A stretch of 64,000 nt of DNA from JAWKTM01 sp041399085 (GCA_041399085.1 JAWKTM010000017.1:67799-131798), one strand, 5' to 3'; positions 8,775 to 17,599 are shown, counted from the first letter of the stretch. Program-made: numbers and translations. Notes: generated by a model from the sequence alone, not told the origin.

Positions 8775-9836
8775 TCACGAACCAACGGCCGGATCATGGA
8801 CCGGCTGTTGTTGCGACAAGCAGTGATATGCTCCCAATCCCCAGACAAGATCCGTAGCGTACAGCGGCACGATCTCACGGTCGGGGAAACACGAGGCGAG
8901 TGTGCGGCAAGCTCGCTCGTCGGCCGCGTCGTCGCCAAACACGGGCACGATCACGCCGCCGTTGACGATCAGAAAATTACAGTAGCAAGCGGGCAGTCGA
9001 GCATCGTCGTAATACAAGGCTCGCGGCATCGGCAGCGGCACGACCTCGAACGGCCGCCCGGCTTGATCCGTCATCGCCTGCAATTGCTCCCAGTTCGCTC
9101 GCAGCGGTTCGAAGTTTTCGTCGTCGCGATCCTCACACACCGCCGCCACGATGGTCGTGGCATTCGCAAAACGAGCCAGTTGGTCGATATGCCCGTCGGT
9201 ATCATCCCCCGCGATGCCGTCCGTGCGGAGCCACAGAATCTTGGTGACGCCCAGGTTCTCGCGCAACTGTTGCTCGATCTCCTCGCGGCTCTCGGACGGA
9301 TTGCGATTCGGATTCAGCAAGCAGCATTCGGTGGTTAGCAACGTGCCCGCGCCGTTGCCTTCGATCGATCCGCCTTCAAGCACCAGCGACCGCGCAAACC
9401 GGCGATAGCCAAGACACTCCGCCACTTGCCGAGGCACCTCGTTATCGGCGTCGAACGGCGGATACTTGCCGCCCCAGGCGTTGTATTGCCAATCGATCAA
9501 AGCCGGCGGCAGCGACGCGTCGGCATGTGGCGACTTCGCCAAAAAGATCGGCCCGTGATCGCGACACCAAGCGTCGTTGGTGCGAACGTCGTGCAGCGTG
9601 ACGTTCGGCAACTCGCCCACCAGCGAGCGGGCTTCGGCCATGACCGCTTCGCTGCCCGCCAAGATATGCACCGGCTCAAATCGCGCGATCGCTCGCACGA
9701 ATTCCGCGAACTGCCCCGGAATCGGTTCGAATTTGCCGGGCCACGAATCCCGATTGTGAGGCCAACTCAGCCAGACGGCCGCCTGCCGTTCCCATTCCGC
9801 CGGCCAGCGATAGCCGAGCGACGCCGGTGTTTCCAT
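8775..9836 (-). CDS. aguA: Agmatine deiminase
   Basis: The enzyme hydrolyses agmatine to N-carbamoylputrescine and ammonia. The 353-residue protein shows the peptidyl-arginine-deiminase-family fold signature: PAEWERQAAVWLSWPHN, NDAWCRDHGPIFL, LEGGSIEGNGAGTLLTTE, DGIAGDDTDGHIDQLARFAN and the C-terminal catalytic Cys in YHCLSQQQP (about Cys339). The next step of the route, aguB, lies 24 bp upstream on the same strand, so the two form a compact operon for putrescine synthesis from arginine-derived agmatine. No arginine decarboxylase is in the window. Confidence 0.95.
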   Translation of the reverse strand: METPASLGYRWPAEWERQAAVWLSWPHNRDSWPGKFEPIPGQFAEFVRAIARFEPVHILAGSEAVMAEARSLVGELPNVTLHDVRTNDAWCRDHGPIFLAKSPHADASLPPALIDWQYNAWGGKYPPFDADNEVPRQVAECLGYRRFARSLVLEGGSIEGNGAGTLLTTECCLLNPNRNPSESREEIEQQLRENLGVTKILWLRTDGIAGDDTDGHIDQLARFANATTIVAAVCEDRDDENFEPLRANWEQLQAMTDQAGRPFEVVPLPMPRALYYDDARLPACYCNFLIVNGGVIVPVFGDDAADERACRTLASCFPDREIVPLYATDLVWGLGAYHCLSQQQPVHDPAVGS

Positions 9837-9860
9837 GTGGTCCTCTGCTCGCGAAGATCG

Positions 9861-10751
9861 CTAAATCGAATCGCCGTCCAAATACCGTTTGGTCAAATTC
9901 CCGTAGGCGTCGATGCGGCGATCGCGCAAGAACGGCCAGTGCGTGCGGACCGTGTCGATCTTGTCCAGATTGCATTCGACTAGCAGCGTTTCCTCGCTGT
10001 CATGAGCCGCTCGGGCCAACACATTCCCGTTCGGATCGGCGACGAACGACGCGCCCCAGAATTCCAGCTCGCCTTCGCGGCCGACGCGATTCGGAGCGGC
10101 GATGAACACGCCGTTGGCAATCGCGTGGCTGCGCATCATCGTTTCCCACGCCGAATGTTGGCTCTTGCCGTAAACGGCCTTCTCGTCGGGCAGCCAGCCG
10201 ATCGCGGTCGGGTAGAAGATAATTTCGGCGCCAGTCAGAGCCGTCAGCCGCGCGGCTTCGGGAAACCATTGATCCCAGCAAATACAGACGCCGACTCGAC
10301 CGTACCGCGTGGCGAAACTGCGGAATCCGAGATCGCCCGGCGTGAAGTAAAACTTTTCGTAGTACAGCGGATCGTCGGGAATGTGCATCTTGCGATATAC
10401 GCCCGCTTGCGTTCCGTCCGCATCGAACACCACGGCCGTGTTGTGATAGACGCCGGCCGTTCGCCGCTCGAAGAACGAACCGACGACCACAACGCCGTGT
10501 TGCCGAGCCGCACGTTGCAACGCCTCGCTGGTCGGGCCTGGCAGCGGTTCGGCTTCGTCGAACTTGGCGTGATCTTCCGACTGGCAGGGATAGTGCGTGG
10601 CGAAAATCTCTTGCAGGCAAACGATGTTTGCGCCGTTATCGGCGGCGTCCTTAATCCGCGCCAGGGCCTTGTCCACGTTGCGATCTTTCGACGGGCCGCA
10701 GGACATCTGCACCAGGGCAACGGTTACTTCGCTAGGTCGTTGGCGATTCAT
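9861..10751 (-). CDS. aguB: N-carbamoylputrescine amidase
   Basis: This is a 296-residue carbon-nitrogen hydrolase that converts N-carbamoylputrescine to putrescine, CO2 and ammonia. The nitrilase-family catalytic triad is visible: Glu48 in CLQEIF, Lys121 in YRKMHIP and Cys158 in VCICWDQW. The AguB-like segment RKMHIPDDPLYYEKFYFTPG and C-terminal GASFVADPNG support this over other nitrilases. I use the ATG of MNRQRPSEV; a TTG two codons upstream is possible, and no strong Shine-Dalgarno decides. It is immediately followed by aguA, giving the complete two-step pathway. Confidence 0.93.
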   Translation of the reverse strand: MNRQRPSEVTVALVQMSCGPSKDRNVDKALARIKDAADNGANIVCLQEIFATHYPCQSEDHAKFDEAEPLPGPTSEALQRAARQHGVVVVGSFFERRTAGVYHNTAVVFDADGTQAGVYRKMHIPDDPLYYEKFYFTPGDLGFRSFATRYGRVGVCICWDQWFPEAARLTALTGAEIIFYPTAIGWLPDEKAVYGKSQHSAWETMMRSHAIANGVFIAAPNRVGREGELEFWGASFVADPNGNVLARAAHDSEETLLVECNLDKIDTVRTHWPFLRDRRIDAYGNLTKRYLDGDSI

Positions 10752-10926
10752 GGGCAATTCAGCAGAGCCATAAAAGCGAGCGTGTGGAATGAGCCGATGC
10801 GAGGCGTTCTACGCAATCCCGCGCGGGTTGGTTCCGGCGTGTGCCTCGCGATCGTCGCCGCCGACCGACTCCGCGGCCAATACGGCTCACTTCCAAGCAA
10901 GTTCGAGCGATAGTAACGTATGCCCC

Positions 10927-11685
10927 ATGAGCCAAACACCTGCCAAAGGGCTGTTTATCACCGGTACCGATACGGGCGTGGGAAAGACGTTCGTGACGGC
11001 GCTGTTGGCCCGCGCATTCGCGGCCGCGGGCTATCGCGTCGGCGTTTACAAGCCCGTGGCCAGTGGCTGTGAATGCGACGCCGCGGGCGAGCTCGTCGCG
11101 ACGGACGCCGTGGCTCTGTGGGAAGCGGCCGGGCGGCCGGGGACGCTCGAACAAGTTTGTCCGCAACGCTTCGCCGCGCCGCTCGCTCCGGATCAAGCCG
11201 CTCGGGACGAAGGCCGCCGCGTTAACGCCGAGTTGCTGAGAGCCGGCGTCGAGCCGTGGTTGGCGTCGAGCGATCTGGTGCTGGTCGAAGGCGCCGGTGG
11301 ATTGATGTCGCCGATCAGCGACGAAGACTACGTCGCCGACTTGGCCTACGATCTGGGATTCCCGCTGTTGGTCATCGCGCCGAACCAACTGGGCGTGATC
11401 AACCAGACGTTGCAGACGCTGATCACTGCCGCTTCGTTCCGCACGGGACTGCCGATTGGCGGCGTGATTCTGAACGACGTGCGATCGCCCGACCCGGCCG
11501 CCGATCCCAGCGTGCTGAGCAATCTTCGCGAATTGGAGCAACGCTGCGTTCCGCCCGTGCTGGCTCACGTGCCCTGGGAATCGGCCGAGTTTCCCGAGCC
11601 GATATCGGCGATCGCCACGATGGCCGGCGCGTATCTGCGCACGTCCCAGGTGACGCCGGGGCAAGCTGTCTCGACATCGAATTGA
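10927..11685 (+). CDS. bioD: Dethiobiotin synthetase
   Basis: BioD closes the ureido ring of dethiobiotin from 7,8-diaminopelargonate, CO2 and ATP. The 252-residue protein has the P-loop GTDTGVGKT (residues 13-21), YKPVASG, and the VLVEGAGGLMSPISDED segment that binds metal and substrate. LLVIAPNQLGVINQTLQTL and GVILND follow, as in the family. The first 46 codons of the longer open frame have no family similarity, so I start at 10927. Other bio genes are absent from the window. Its last 40 codons overlap the end of rsmD on the opposite strand by 121 bp. Confidence 0.93.
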   Translation: MSQTPAKGLFITGTDTGVGKTFVTALLARAFAAAGYRVGVYKPVASGCECDAAGELVATDAVALWEAAGRPGTLEQVCPQRFAAPLAPDQAARDEGRRVNAELLRAGVEPWLASSDLVLVEGAGGLMSPISDEDYVADLAYDLGFPLLVIAPNQLGVINQTLQTLITAASFRTGLPIGGVILNDVRSPDPAADPSVLSNLRELEQRCVPPVLAHVPWESAEFPEPISAIATMAGAYLRTSQVTPGQAVSTSN

Positions 11686-12260
11686 TCGTCGGACTCAACC
11701 ACCAACTGGCTCCGAGGCGGCGCGGCTTGCATCACGGCTTCGATCAGTTGCAGCATGTCGTCGCGGCGGTCGACAAACAACGCATAAGGCGGCGAACAGA
11801 ACACGCACCACGGCGTCGCGTCCGTCGCTCGTTCGGCCAGCCCTCCATGCCGCAACGCCCAAATAAACGTGTCGCCCGCGACCGTATCGACGCGATCCGC
11901 CACCTCCAACTCGCGAGCGTTCCGTTCGATCAACCGGGCGGAAGGAAAGTGGCGTTCGACGCACGTGGCCCGAATCGCCCCGCGGCTGATCGCTTCCAAC
12001 GCCAAAGCTCCGGTCCCGGCGAACAAGTCGATCGCGTGGCAGCCTTTGACCGACTCGCCCAGCAGATTGAACACCGCCTCGCGCACGCGATCCTTCATCG
12101 GCCGAGTGCGCGGATCGCCGTGATAGGTAAGCGGTCGGCCTCGCATCGAACCGCCGATGATTCGCAGAGCGGTGCTGGCCGAATTCGGTTTGCCAGTCGC
12201 GGCCCGGTTGCCGCCCGATCGCTGGCCGGCGGAAGTCGATTTGCGGCGTTTATCGGACAT
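11565..12260 (-). CDS. rsmD: 16S rRNA (guanine966-N2)-methyltransferase
   Basis: RsmD methylates G966 of 16S rRNA using S-adenosylmethionine. The 231-residue protein has LRIIGGSMRGRPL and TRPMKDRVREAVFNLLGE, the SAM-binding motif IDLFAGTGALALEAISRG, and the catalytic-type CSPPYALF (usually DPPY; here Ser replaces Asp). The start MSDKRRKSTSAGQ is chosen because upstream frame extension is not family-like. The basic first 40 residues may be a disordered RNA-binding tail. The C-terminal WDVRRYAPAIVAI is normal for the family. The gene ends inside bioD, on the opposite strand. Confidence 0.92.
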   Translation of the reverse strand: MSDKRRKSTSAGQRSGGNRAATGKPNSASTALRIIGGSMRGRPLTYHGDPRTRPMKDRVREAVFNLLGESVKGCHAIDLFAGTGALALEAISRGAIRATCVERHFPSARLIERNARELEVADRVDTVAGDTFIWALRHGGLAERATDATPWCVFCSPPYALFVDRRDDMLQLIEAVMQAAPPRSQLVVESDDQFDVETACPGVTWDVRRYAPAIVAIADIGSGNSADSQGT

Positions 12261-12468
12261 CGGCGAAGCAAAACCCCGGATTGGAAGTAAACTACAGCGA
12301 ACCAAAACAAGCCCGCCGACCGTAGAATGACGGTCTATCCCGGCCAAGCCAGCGGGCCGATTGGCGGCGACCGTTCGCTGCCGCGTCTTTCGAGCCGGGA
12401 CAATATCCGTACAATTCGGCGATTCTCACGCGAATCGCTCGTCCACCGCAATGTTAAAGAGGTTAGCT

Positions 12469-13905
12469 ATGTCTCGACGCTTTGGCCACACGTTGTGGCG
12501 TTCGCTCCGAGTTGCCGGCGGCTCGACCGCTCTGGCCGCGTCCCTGTTGCTGTTTGGCTCGAACGTGTCGGCTCAAGACGACGCGGCCGATGACAAGCCG
12601 GCAGAAGAACCGGCGGCCGCTGCCGAAGAAAAACCGAGCGAAGAAAAACCTGCGGAAGATCAGCCAGCGGACGCCGAGAAACCAGCCGACGCGACTTCCG
12701 CCGATGAGAAGCCAGCAGCCGAAGACAAGCCGGCCGAAGACAAGCCCGCGGATGCTCCAACCGAAGACAAGCCGGCGGAGGAAAAACCCGCCGAAGAAAA
12801 GCCGGCCGAGGAGAAGCCTGCCGAAGAGAAGCCGACTTCCGAATCAACACCAGCGGCTACGGCCAAACCGGTCGATGCGGCCGTGGCTCAGCAGGCGTTC
12901 AACGTCAAGCTGGACGAATGGAAGGAATTGCTCAAGGAACTGCGGGCCGTCCAGTCGCAGTATCAAATCGCCAAGGACAATGAGATTCAGGTGCTGCAAG
13001 AGCAATGGACTTCACTGATCGACCGCGGCCATGCGTTGCTGCCGGAACTGCGCGAGACGGGGCTTCAGGCTTACCGAGCTTCGCCCAATACGGACCGCGT
13101 GCTGCTTCGCTTTCTGGTCAAGATGCTGGACGACGAAATTCAACGCGACAACTACGAACCCGCCTTGGCGCTGGCTCAACCGCTGATCGAGAACGATTGT
13201 CCGTCGAAGGAAATTTACAACGCCGCCGGTATCGCGGCCTTCGCCACCAACGATTTCGAAGCCGCCGAGAAGTATTTGCAGAAGGCTCAGCAGTTCGGCG
13301 TGCTCACCGACGTCGGCCGCAATTACTTCGGCGTGCTGCCGGAATACAAAGAACTCTGGAAGAAGGAACAGGCCAAGCGAGAAGCGGAAGCCGCGGCCGA
13401 TGATTTGCCGCGCGTGAAGCTCGCGACTAGCGAAGGGGACATCGTGATCGAGTTGTTCGAGAACGAGGCGCCGGAGACGGTCGGCAACTTCGTCTCGCTG
13501 GTCGAACACGGGTTTTACGATGGCCTGAGTTTCCATCGCGTGCTGCAAGGTTTCATGGCCCAAGGCGGCGATCCGCAAGGCGACGGCACGGGCGGACCGG
13601 GCTACAACATCTATTGCGAATGCGAAAAGGAAGATCATCGCGATCACTTCCGCGGTACGCTCAGCATGGCTCACGCCGGCCGCGACACGGGCGGCTCGCA
13701 GTTCTTCCTAACGTTCGTCCCCACGCCGCATTTGAACGGCCAACACACGGCATTCGGCCGCGTGATCAAAGGGATGGACGTGTTGGCTCGCCTGCATCGG
13801 ATTGACCCTTCGTCGCCGGATGCTGCGGTCGAGCCGTCGAAGATCGTCAGGGCCGAAGTGCTCCGCAAACGCGAGCACGAGTACAAGCCGAATAAGGTCG
13901 AGTGA
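12469..13905 (+). CDS. Exported cyclophilin-type peptidyl-prolyl isomerase with Glu/Lys/Pro/Ala linker
   Basis: The 478-residue protein has a signal peptide (about residues 1-32, ending NVSAQ). An acidic low-complexity linker follows (about 35-135) built of KPAEE-like pentapeptides, then a helical region with TPR-like character (EWKELLKELRAV to YLQKAQQFG). A C-terminal cyclophilin domain (about 315-470) carries GDIVIELFENEAPETVGNFV, SFHRVLQGFMAQGGDP, GTLSMAHAGRDTGGSQFFLT and HTAFGRVIKGMDVL. Cyclophilins isomerise X-Pro bonds; here the site would be periplasmic or extracytoplasmic. An AGAGG motif 6-7 bp before 12469 supports this start over the ATG at 12451. A shorter paralogue follows directly, so this is a tandem duplication. 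Confidence 0.88.
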   Translation: MSRRFGHTLWRSLRVAGGSTALAASLLLFGSNVSAQDDAADDKPAEEPAAAAEEKPSEEKPAEDQPADAEKPADATSADEKPAAEDKPAEDKPADAPTEDKPAEEKPAEEKPAEEKPAEEKPTSESTPAATAKPVDAAVAQQAFNVKLDEWKELLKELRAVQSQYQIAKDNEIQVLQEQWTSLIDRGHALLPELRETGLQAYRASPNTDRVLLRFLVKMLDDEIQRDNYEPALALAQPLIENDCPSKEIYNAAGIAAFATNDFEAAEKYLQKAQQFGVLTDVGRNYFGVLPEYKELWKKEQAKREAEAAADDLPRVKLATSEGDIVIELFENEAPETVGNFVSLVEHGFYDGLSFHRVLQGFMAQGGDPQGDGTGGPGYNIYCECEKEDHRDHFRGTLSMAHAGRDTGGSQFFLTFVPTPHLNGQHTAFGRVIKGMDVLARLHRIDPSSPDAAVEPSKIVRAEVLRKREHEYKPNKVE

Positions 13906-13975
13906 TCGCGAGGCCGCTAGTCGCGCGGTCTTCGAATCGTTTGTTGTCCGATTCTTACCAACACTCTCCAACACC

Positions 13976-14007
13976 GCGGCCGTTCGCAGGCAAAGGCGAA
14001 CGGCCGC
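13976..14007. terminator. 12-bp-stem hairpin between tandem cyclophilin genes
   Basis: GCGGCCGTTCGC (13976-13987) and GCGAACGGCCGC (13996-14007) form a perfect 12-bp stem with an 8-base loop. It ends 15 bases before the start of the second cyclophilin and has no T-tract. It may terminate the first transcript, or stabilise or attenuate a shared one. Confidence 0.55.
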
Positions 14008-14022
14008 TCAAGGTTGAACAAC

Positions 14023-15180
14023 ATGTCGCTCATCGTTTCGTTTCGCCAGCGCCGGTGGATCGTCGCCGCTTGTTCGGTTCTCGCCTTCGGCATCGCGTCA
14101 TTCGGCGGCGGGCTCACCGCGATTGCTCAAGACCAACCGGCCGGGCCGAACACAACGCGGGCATTCGCCGAGGTCTTACGCGAATGGAAAGCGATCGATG
14201 CCGACTTGGATCGTTTAACCAACGCGTACAGCGAAGCCACGGAGGTCGAGTTGCGGCGAACTTTGTTGGCCGAGTATCGGCAGAAGATCGCCGTCAGCGA
14301 ACAGACGCTGGCCGAACTGCGATCTTCGGCGCTAGCCGAATATCGTGAGACGCCGAACAAGGACGCCGACGTCACGCGCGTACTGCTTGGCGTGTTGGAT
14401 GATTCCTTGCGGCGCGATCGTTACGACGAAGCCGCCGAAGTGGCGACGCTGTTGCTGGACAACGATTGTCCGGAACCAGCGTTGCCCGATATGGCTGGCC
14501 GAGTCGCCTATTGCCGCGATGAGTTCGCCAAGGCCGAATCGCTGCTCAAGCAGGCGCAAGAAGCAAACAAGCTGAGCTCGGAAGGCGAACGCTTGCTGGA
14601 AGACGTCGCCACCGCTAAAACCAGTTGGGCTCGCGAACAGCAAATCCGCGAGAAAGAAGCCACCGCGAACGACTTGCCGCGCGTCGCTTTGGAAACAACG
14701 AAAGGCCGCATCGTGATCGAACTGTTCGAGAACGAAGCGCCCGAAACCATCGGCAACTTCGTCAGCCTGGTCGAGAAACGGTTCTACGACGGGCTGGCCT
14801 TCCATCGCGTGCTACCCGGCTTCATGGCTCAAGGCGGCGATCCGGCTGGCAACGGCTCGGGCGGTCCCGGCTACGAAATCTACTGCGAATGTGAGAAGCC
14901 GAACCACCGCGAACATTTCCGGGGGACGCTCAGCATGGCTCACGCCGGAAAAGACACCGGCGGCTCGCAGTTCTTTCTCACGTTCCGCCGCACGCCACAC
15001 CTCGACGGTCGGCACACCGTCTTTGGCCGCGTCATTGAGGGCTTGGATGTGCTGGCCAAGCTGCAGCGACGCAATCCGCAATTTAACCGCGGATTGCCGG
15101 AGCCGGATCGGATCGTGAAGGCCGAAGTGCTCCGCAAACGCGACCACGCCTATGCTCCACGAAAAGTCGGCGCGAAGTAA
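14023..15180 (+). CDS. Second exported cyclophilin-type peptidyl-prolyl isomerase
   Basis: This 385-residue protein is a paralogue of the gene just upstream. It has a signal peptide (MSLIVSFRQRRWIVAACSVL, cleaved near AIAQD), a helical middle region (about 40-210) and a C-terminal cyclophilin domain (about 220-380). That domain shows GRIVIELFENEAPETIGNFV, AFHRVLPGFMAQGGDP, GTLSMAHAGKDTGGSQFFLT and HTVFGRVIEGLDVL. It lacks the KPAEE linker of its neighbour, so the linker was gained or lost after duplication. Both share EVLRKR near the C terminus. The role is extracytoplasmic proline isomerisation, from family knowledge. Confidence 0.88.
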   Translation: MSLIVSFRQRRWIVAACSVLAFGIASFGGGLTAIAQDQPAGPNTTRAFAEVLREWKAIDADLDRLTNAYSEATEVELRRTLLAEYRQKIAVSEQTLAELRSSALAEYRETPNKDADVTRVLLGVLDDSLRRDRYDEAAEVATLLLDNDCPEPALPDMAGRVAYCRDEFAKAESLLKQAQEANKLSSEGERLLEDVATAKTSWAREQQIREKEATANDLPRVALETTKGRIVIELFENEAPETIGNFVSLVEKRFYDGLAFHRVLPGFMAQGGDPAGNGSGGPGYEIYCECEKPNHREHFRGTLSMAHAGKDTGGSQFFLTFRRTPHLDGRHTVFGRVIEGLDVLAKLQRRNPQFNRGLPEPDRIVKAEVLRKRDHAYAPRKVGAK

Positions 15181-15378
15181 TTTGCCCGCCTGAGCCACCC
15201 GGCCCATTCAATAGACGACTCGTCGCGATAAGCCCCCTCCAATCGCCGCCACATTTTGGTAAGGTGTTAAGCCCTCGCTTCGCAATCGCGCGAATTCATC
15301 GCGATTCTCCGCCGAGATAGCAAAAGCGAGGAGCTTGCCGGAACGCACGACGCGGTTCGCCTCATCTTGGAGTTGGCC

Positions 15379-15960
15379 ATGCAGTTGGAGACATTGTTGG
15401 ATTTGGTCGAGCGGATGCGCATAGCGCAAAAGACAGCGCAGGCGCTGGGGCCCAAGTTCAACCACCCGAAGCTTAAAGAACTAGAGGAACAGGTCGACGC
15501 CGAACTGGCGAGGATCCGCCGGGAGACACCCGATGACTCGTCGGAAGCCAGCTCTTCTAAATCAGACGAGCCACAAGCCCCCGAGCCTCAAGCCCGCGAG
15601 CCCGAACCAAAAGCCAGCGAGCCCGAACCAACGGCGGCGTCCAAGAGAGGCCGTGGTTTCGACAAGCGGCGAAGCCAGTCAGACAACCTGGCCCCGGCCA
15701 CGATGGGTGCCTTGCATCGCCGATCCAGTCCGTTCGCCGCCGCGCATCCGTGGAAACGGACGCGACGTGGATTCCGTCGGCGTCATCACGGAGATCGGCG
15801 GCGGGGCCGACGGCGAAGTCGGTTGATTGGGATCAATCATTGTGCCCTGCGACTGGAATCGGAGGTCGAGCTGATCGCCCGTGCGGCAGAGGGCAACGGT
15901 CAAGCCACGGCCAAAGATGCGACTGACAAACCGTCTCGAGGGAATGTCGCCGCCGAATAG
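15379..15960 (+). CDS. Doubtful small protein, coding-like only in its first third
   Basis: The first 65 codons read like a real amphipathic helical protein (MQLETLLDLVERMRIAQKT, then FNHPKLKELEEQVDAELARI) and a TTGGAG motif precedes the ATG. A proline/glutamate-rich stretch (EPQAREPEPKASEPEP) follows. The remainder is arginine-rich sequence that looks like GC-biased non-coding frame. The 3' half lies in decayed DNA shared with the rdgB pseudogene, so the original gene may have been shorter or frameshifted. I do not recognise a family. Confidence 0.35.
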   Translation: MQLETLLDLVERMRIAQKTAQALGPKFNHPKLKELEEQVDAELARIRRETPDDSSEASSSKSDEPQAPEPQAREPEPKASEPEPTAASKRGRGFDKRRSQSDNLAPATMGALHRRSSPFAAAHPWKRTRRGFRRRHHGDRRRGRRRSRLIGINHCALRLESEVELIARAAEGNGQATAKDATDKPSRGNVAAE

Positions 15961-15988
15961 CTGGCCCGCTGCCCAAGGCGAGTTGGCG

Positions 15989-16596
15989 CTACCGGCCGAA
16001 CAGCTTCAACACTTGCGGGACGAATGAGCGGATCGCGCGGGCCCGATGGCTGAGCACCAGTTTCACGGCGTCGCCCAATTGGCCAGGCGTCTGGTGATAC
16101 TCGACGATCTCGAACAGCGGATCGTAGCCAAATCCACGGCGTCGCCATGCGGCTCGATCAGGATCCGACCGCGGCAATAATCTTCGGCTTCGATACTTGG
16201 CCGTCGGATCCGACAGCGTGATGTGGCAGGTGTAGAAAGCCGTGCGTCGTTCGAGCGGCACGGAACGAAGCTGTTGCGAGCAGATGCCGATTGTTCGCTT
16301 CATCCGTGGCATGTTCGCCCGAGAAGCGAAGGCGGAGTACACGCCCGGCCGGCCATCGAGGGTATCGACCGACAGACCGCTGTCTTCGCCGATGACCCAC
16401 TCGTTGAGGATGCCGAGCCTGTTCGACCGCCTTCAACCGCGTTGTCGGTGAACGTCTCGCCGGTCTCATCTTCGATCGCGTGCGGATAATCGTCCAGCGT
16501 GCACGCTCGAAGACCCATGCGGCGCGGCAGTCGATCAACTCACGCGCGCTTCTTCTTATTCCGAGTCGGGGGGACGATGCGTTGCGGCGTAGTCAT
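15989..16596 (-). pseudogene. rdgB: Frameshifted remnant of RdgB/HAM1 XTP/dITP pyrophosphatase
   Basis: The three minus-strand frames together spell a complete family member, but no single frame does. From an ATG at 16596 the reading is MTTPQRIV, then TRNKKKR in a second frame, then TLDDYPHAIEDETGETFTDNA in another. RLKAVEQA and FSGEHATDEANN follow in a different frame again. The C-terminal half, RRTAFYTCHITLSDP, RGFGYDPLFEI and VLSHRARAIRSF, is intact in the last frame to the stop at 15989. RdgB removes non-canonical purine triphosphates from the nucleotide pool. At least four frame changes make a functional product unlikely, unless the assembly is wrong here. Confidence 0.75.
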
Positions 16597-16710
16597 GGCG
16601 GCTTCAACTTTATTCGACCAGCCGATCGAGTTAAGCCCAGGGCCGAGAAAATCAACCAGCGACTTTATGTGCCTAGTCGATCGGCAGTGAAATGCTTACC
16701 TACCGATGCT

Positions 16711-16758
16711 GGCAGCATCGGCCACGTGGTGGACGGCAGCATCGGCCACGTGGTGGAC
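16711..16758. repeat. Perfect 24-bp tandem duplication
   Basis: Two adjacent identical 24-bp units begin GGCAGCATCGGCC and end CACGTGGTGGAC. The following bases (GCTGCCAGC) partly continue the motif. It lies in gene-free DNA, next to the left inverted-repeat arm. Confidence 0.85.
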
Positions 16759-17194
16759 GCTGCCAGCGTCAACAGGTGTACACATTCTCATCTGCCGCTC
16801 GCCCTACATTGCGTGCCTGGGGTCGAGCGAAGCGAGCACCGCCGAACCAATTCGTTCTCAGCCAATTCGTTCTCGTACTCAGCAACGCGGTACTCGTACT
16901 CAATTTCGCGCCCGATTGAAGAAGAAAGTCGGTTGCGATTGAACGGTTCTTCTTCCTTATCGGCGGTTTGGGTGGCACGCCCAGAGTCTTCGATGGGCGT
17001 GACCAGCACGCAGCCGGTGGTTGTCTGTCATTTAACGCGACCGGCAGAAAAATACCAGCACGCGGCGCAAGCAAGTGAATTCGCCGACACACTCGCTCGC
17101 GCGTCGTGTTCGTAGTTCGGTTTATTCTCATCTTCCGGTCGCCGAGCGCCTCGCGCCAACCGTCCTCGCCCACCGCCGTCCGCAGTCGGCGTGA

Positions 17195-17450
17195 TTGTGC
17201 AGGTGTAAGGCCCCGGACGCTGTTCTGGCGATGCCCTGACGCGCGCACCAGGAGCCCGCCGCCGCGTCGGGAGCCCCCTTGTGCGCGCACCAACCCGCCC
17301 CCGGAATCGCGGCGGGCCCCTTGTGCGCGCACCAACCGATCGCCGGAAATCCGCGGGCAAGCTGTTGCGCGCACCAACCCTTCGCCGTCGCGGCGTGGAC
17401 GCCTTGGTACGCGTGACAAACCGCTGGCGATCGTTCGGCGAGGCGCCCGA
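17195..17450. repeat. Degenerate tandem array, exact 42-bp period, six units
   Basis: The core GCGCGCACCA recurs at 17241, 17283, 17325 and 17367, and a diverged copy (ACGCGTGACA) at 17409, always 42 bp apart. A further diverged unit begins TTGTGCAGGTG at 17195. The conserved part is about 17 bp (TTGTGCGCGCACCAACC); the other 25 bp vary, though several contain their own GC-rich hairpins. No open frame here has recognisable protein sequence. Confidence 0.8.
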
Positions 17451-17599
17451 CGGCATCGCGCCCGACTGTCGCCGCGACAGACTTGCAGGCGGATTCGCCG
17501 TTCCCTACCATCCAGGGGTTCGTGGTTGGCCACGCGTTCCGCTGGGTCCACGATGACGCCTGAAGTTCCCATCCCCTCGCTCGTAGAAGGAACACCGTC

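Larger units (their letters stand above)
16597..17599. repeat. Gene-free kilobase with tandem, palindromic and array repeats
   Basis: No convincing gene is seen. Contents in order: a perfect 24-bp tandem duplication at 16711-16758 (unit ends CACGTGGTGGAC); a 24-bp arm at 16814-16837 whose perfect inverted copy is at 18705-18728; a CCAATTCGTTCTC/GTACTC repeat cluster at about 16846-16900; a 30-bp palindromic element at 16969-16998 whose exact inverted copy is at 18470-18499; and a six-unit 42-bp array at about 17195-17450. All minus frames are open across the array because it is GC-rich, which explains long spurious ORFs. Confidence 0.75.

Noticed and set aside
12660..12866. Repetitive antisense frame reading GFSSAGFSSAG
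   Set aside because: It is the reverse reading of the KPAEE linker codons of the cyclophilin gene.
17195..17450. 42-bp array as a CRISPR
   Set aside because: The conserved core is only about 17 bp and imperfect, variable parts resemble each other, and there are no cas genes nearby.
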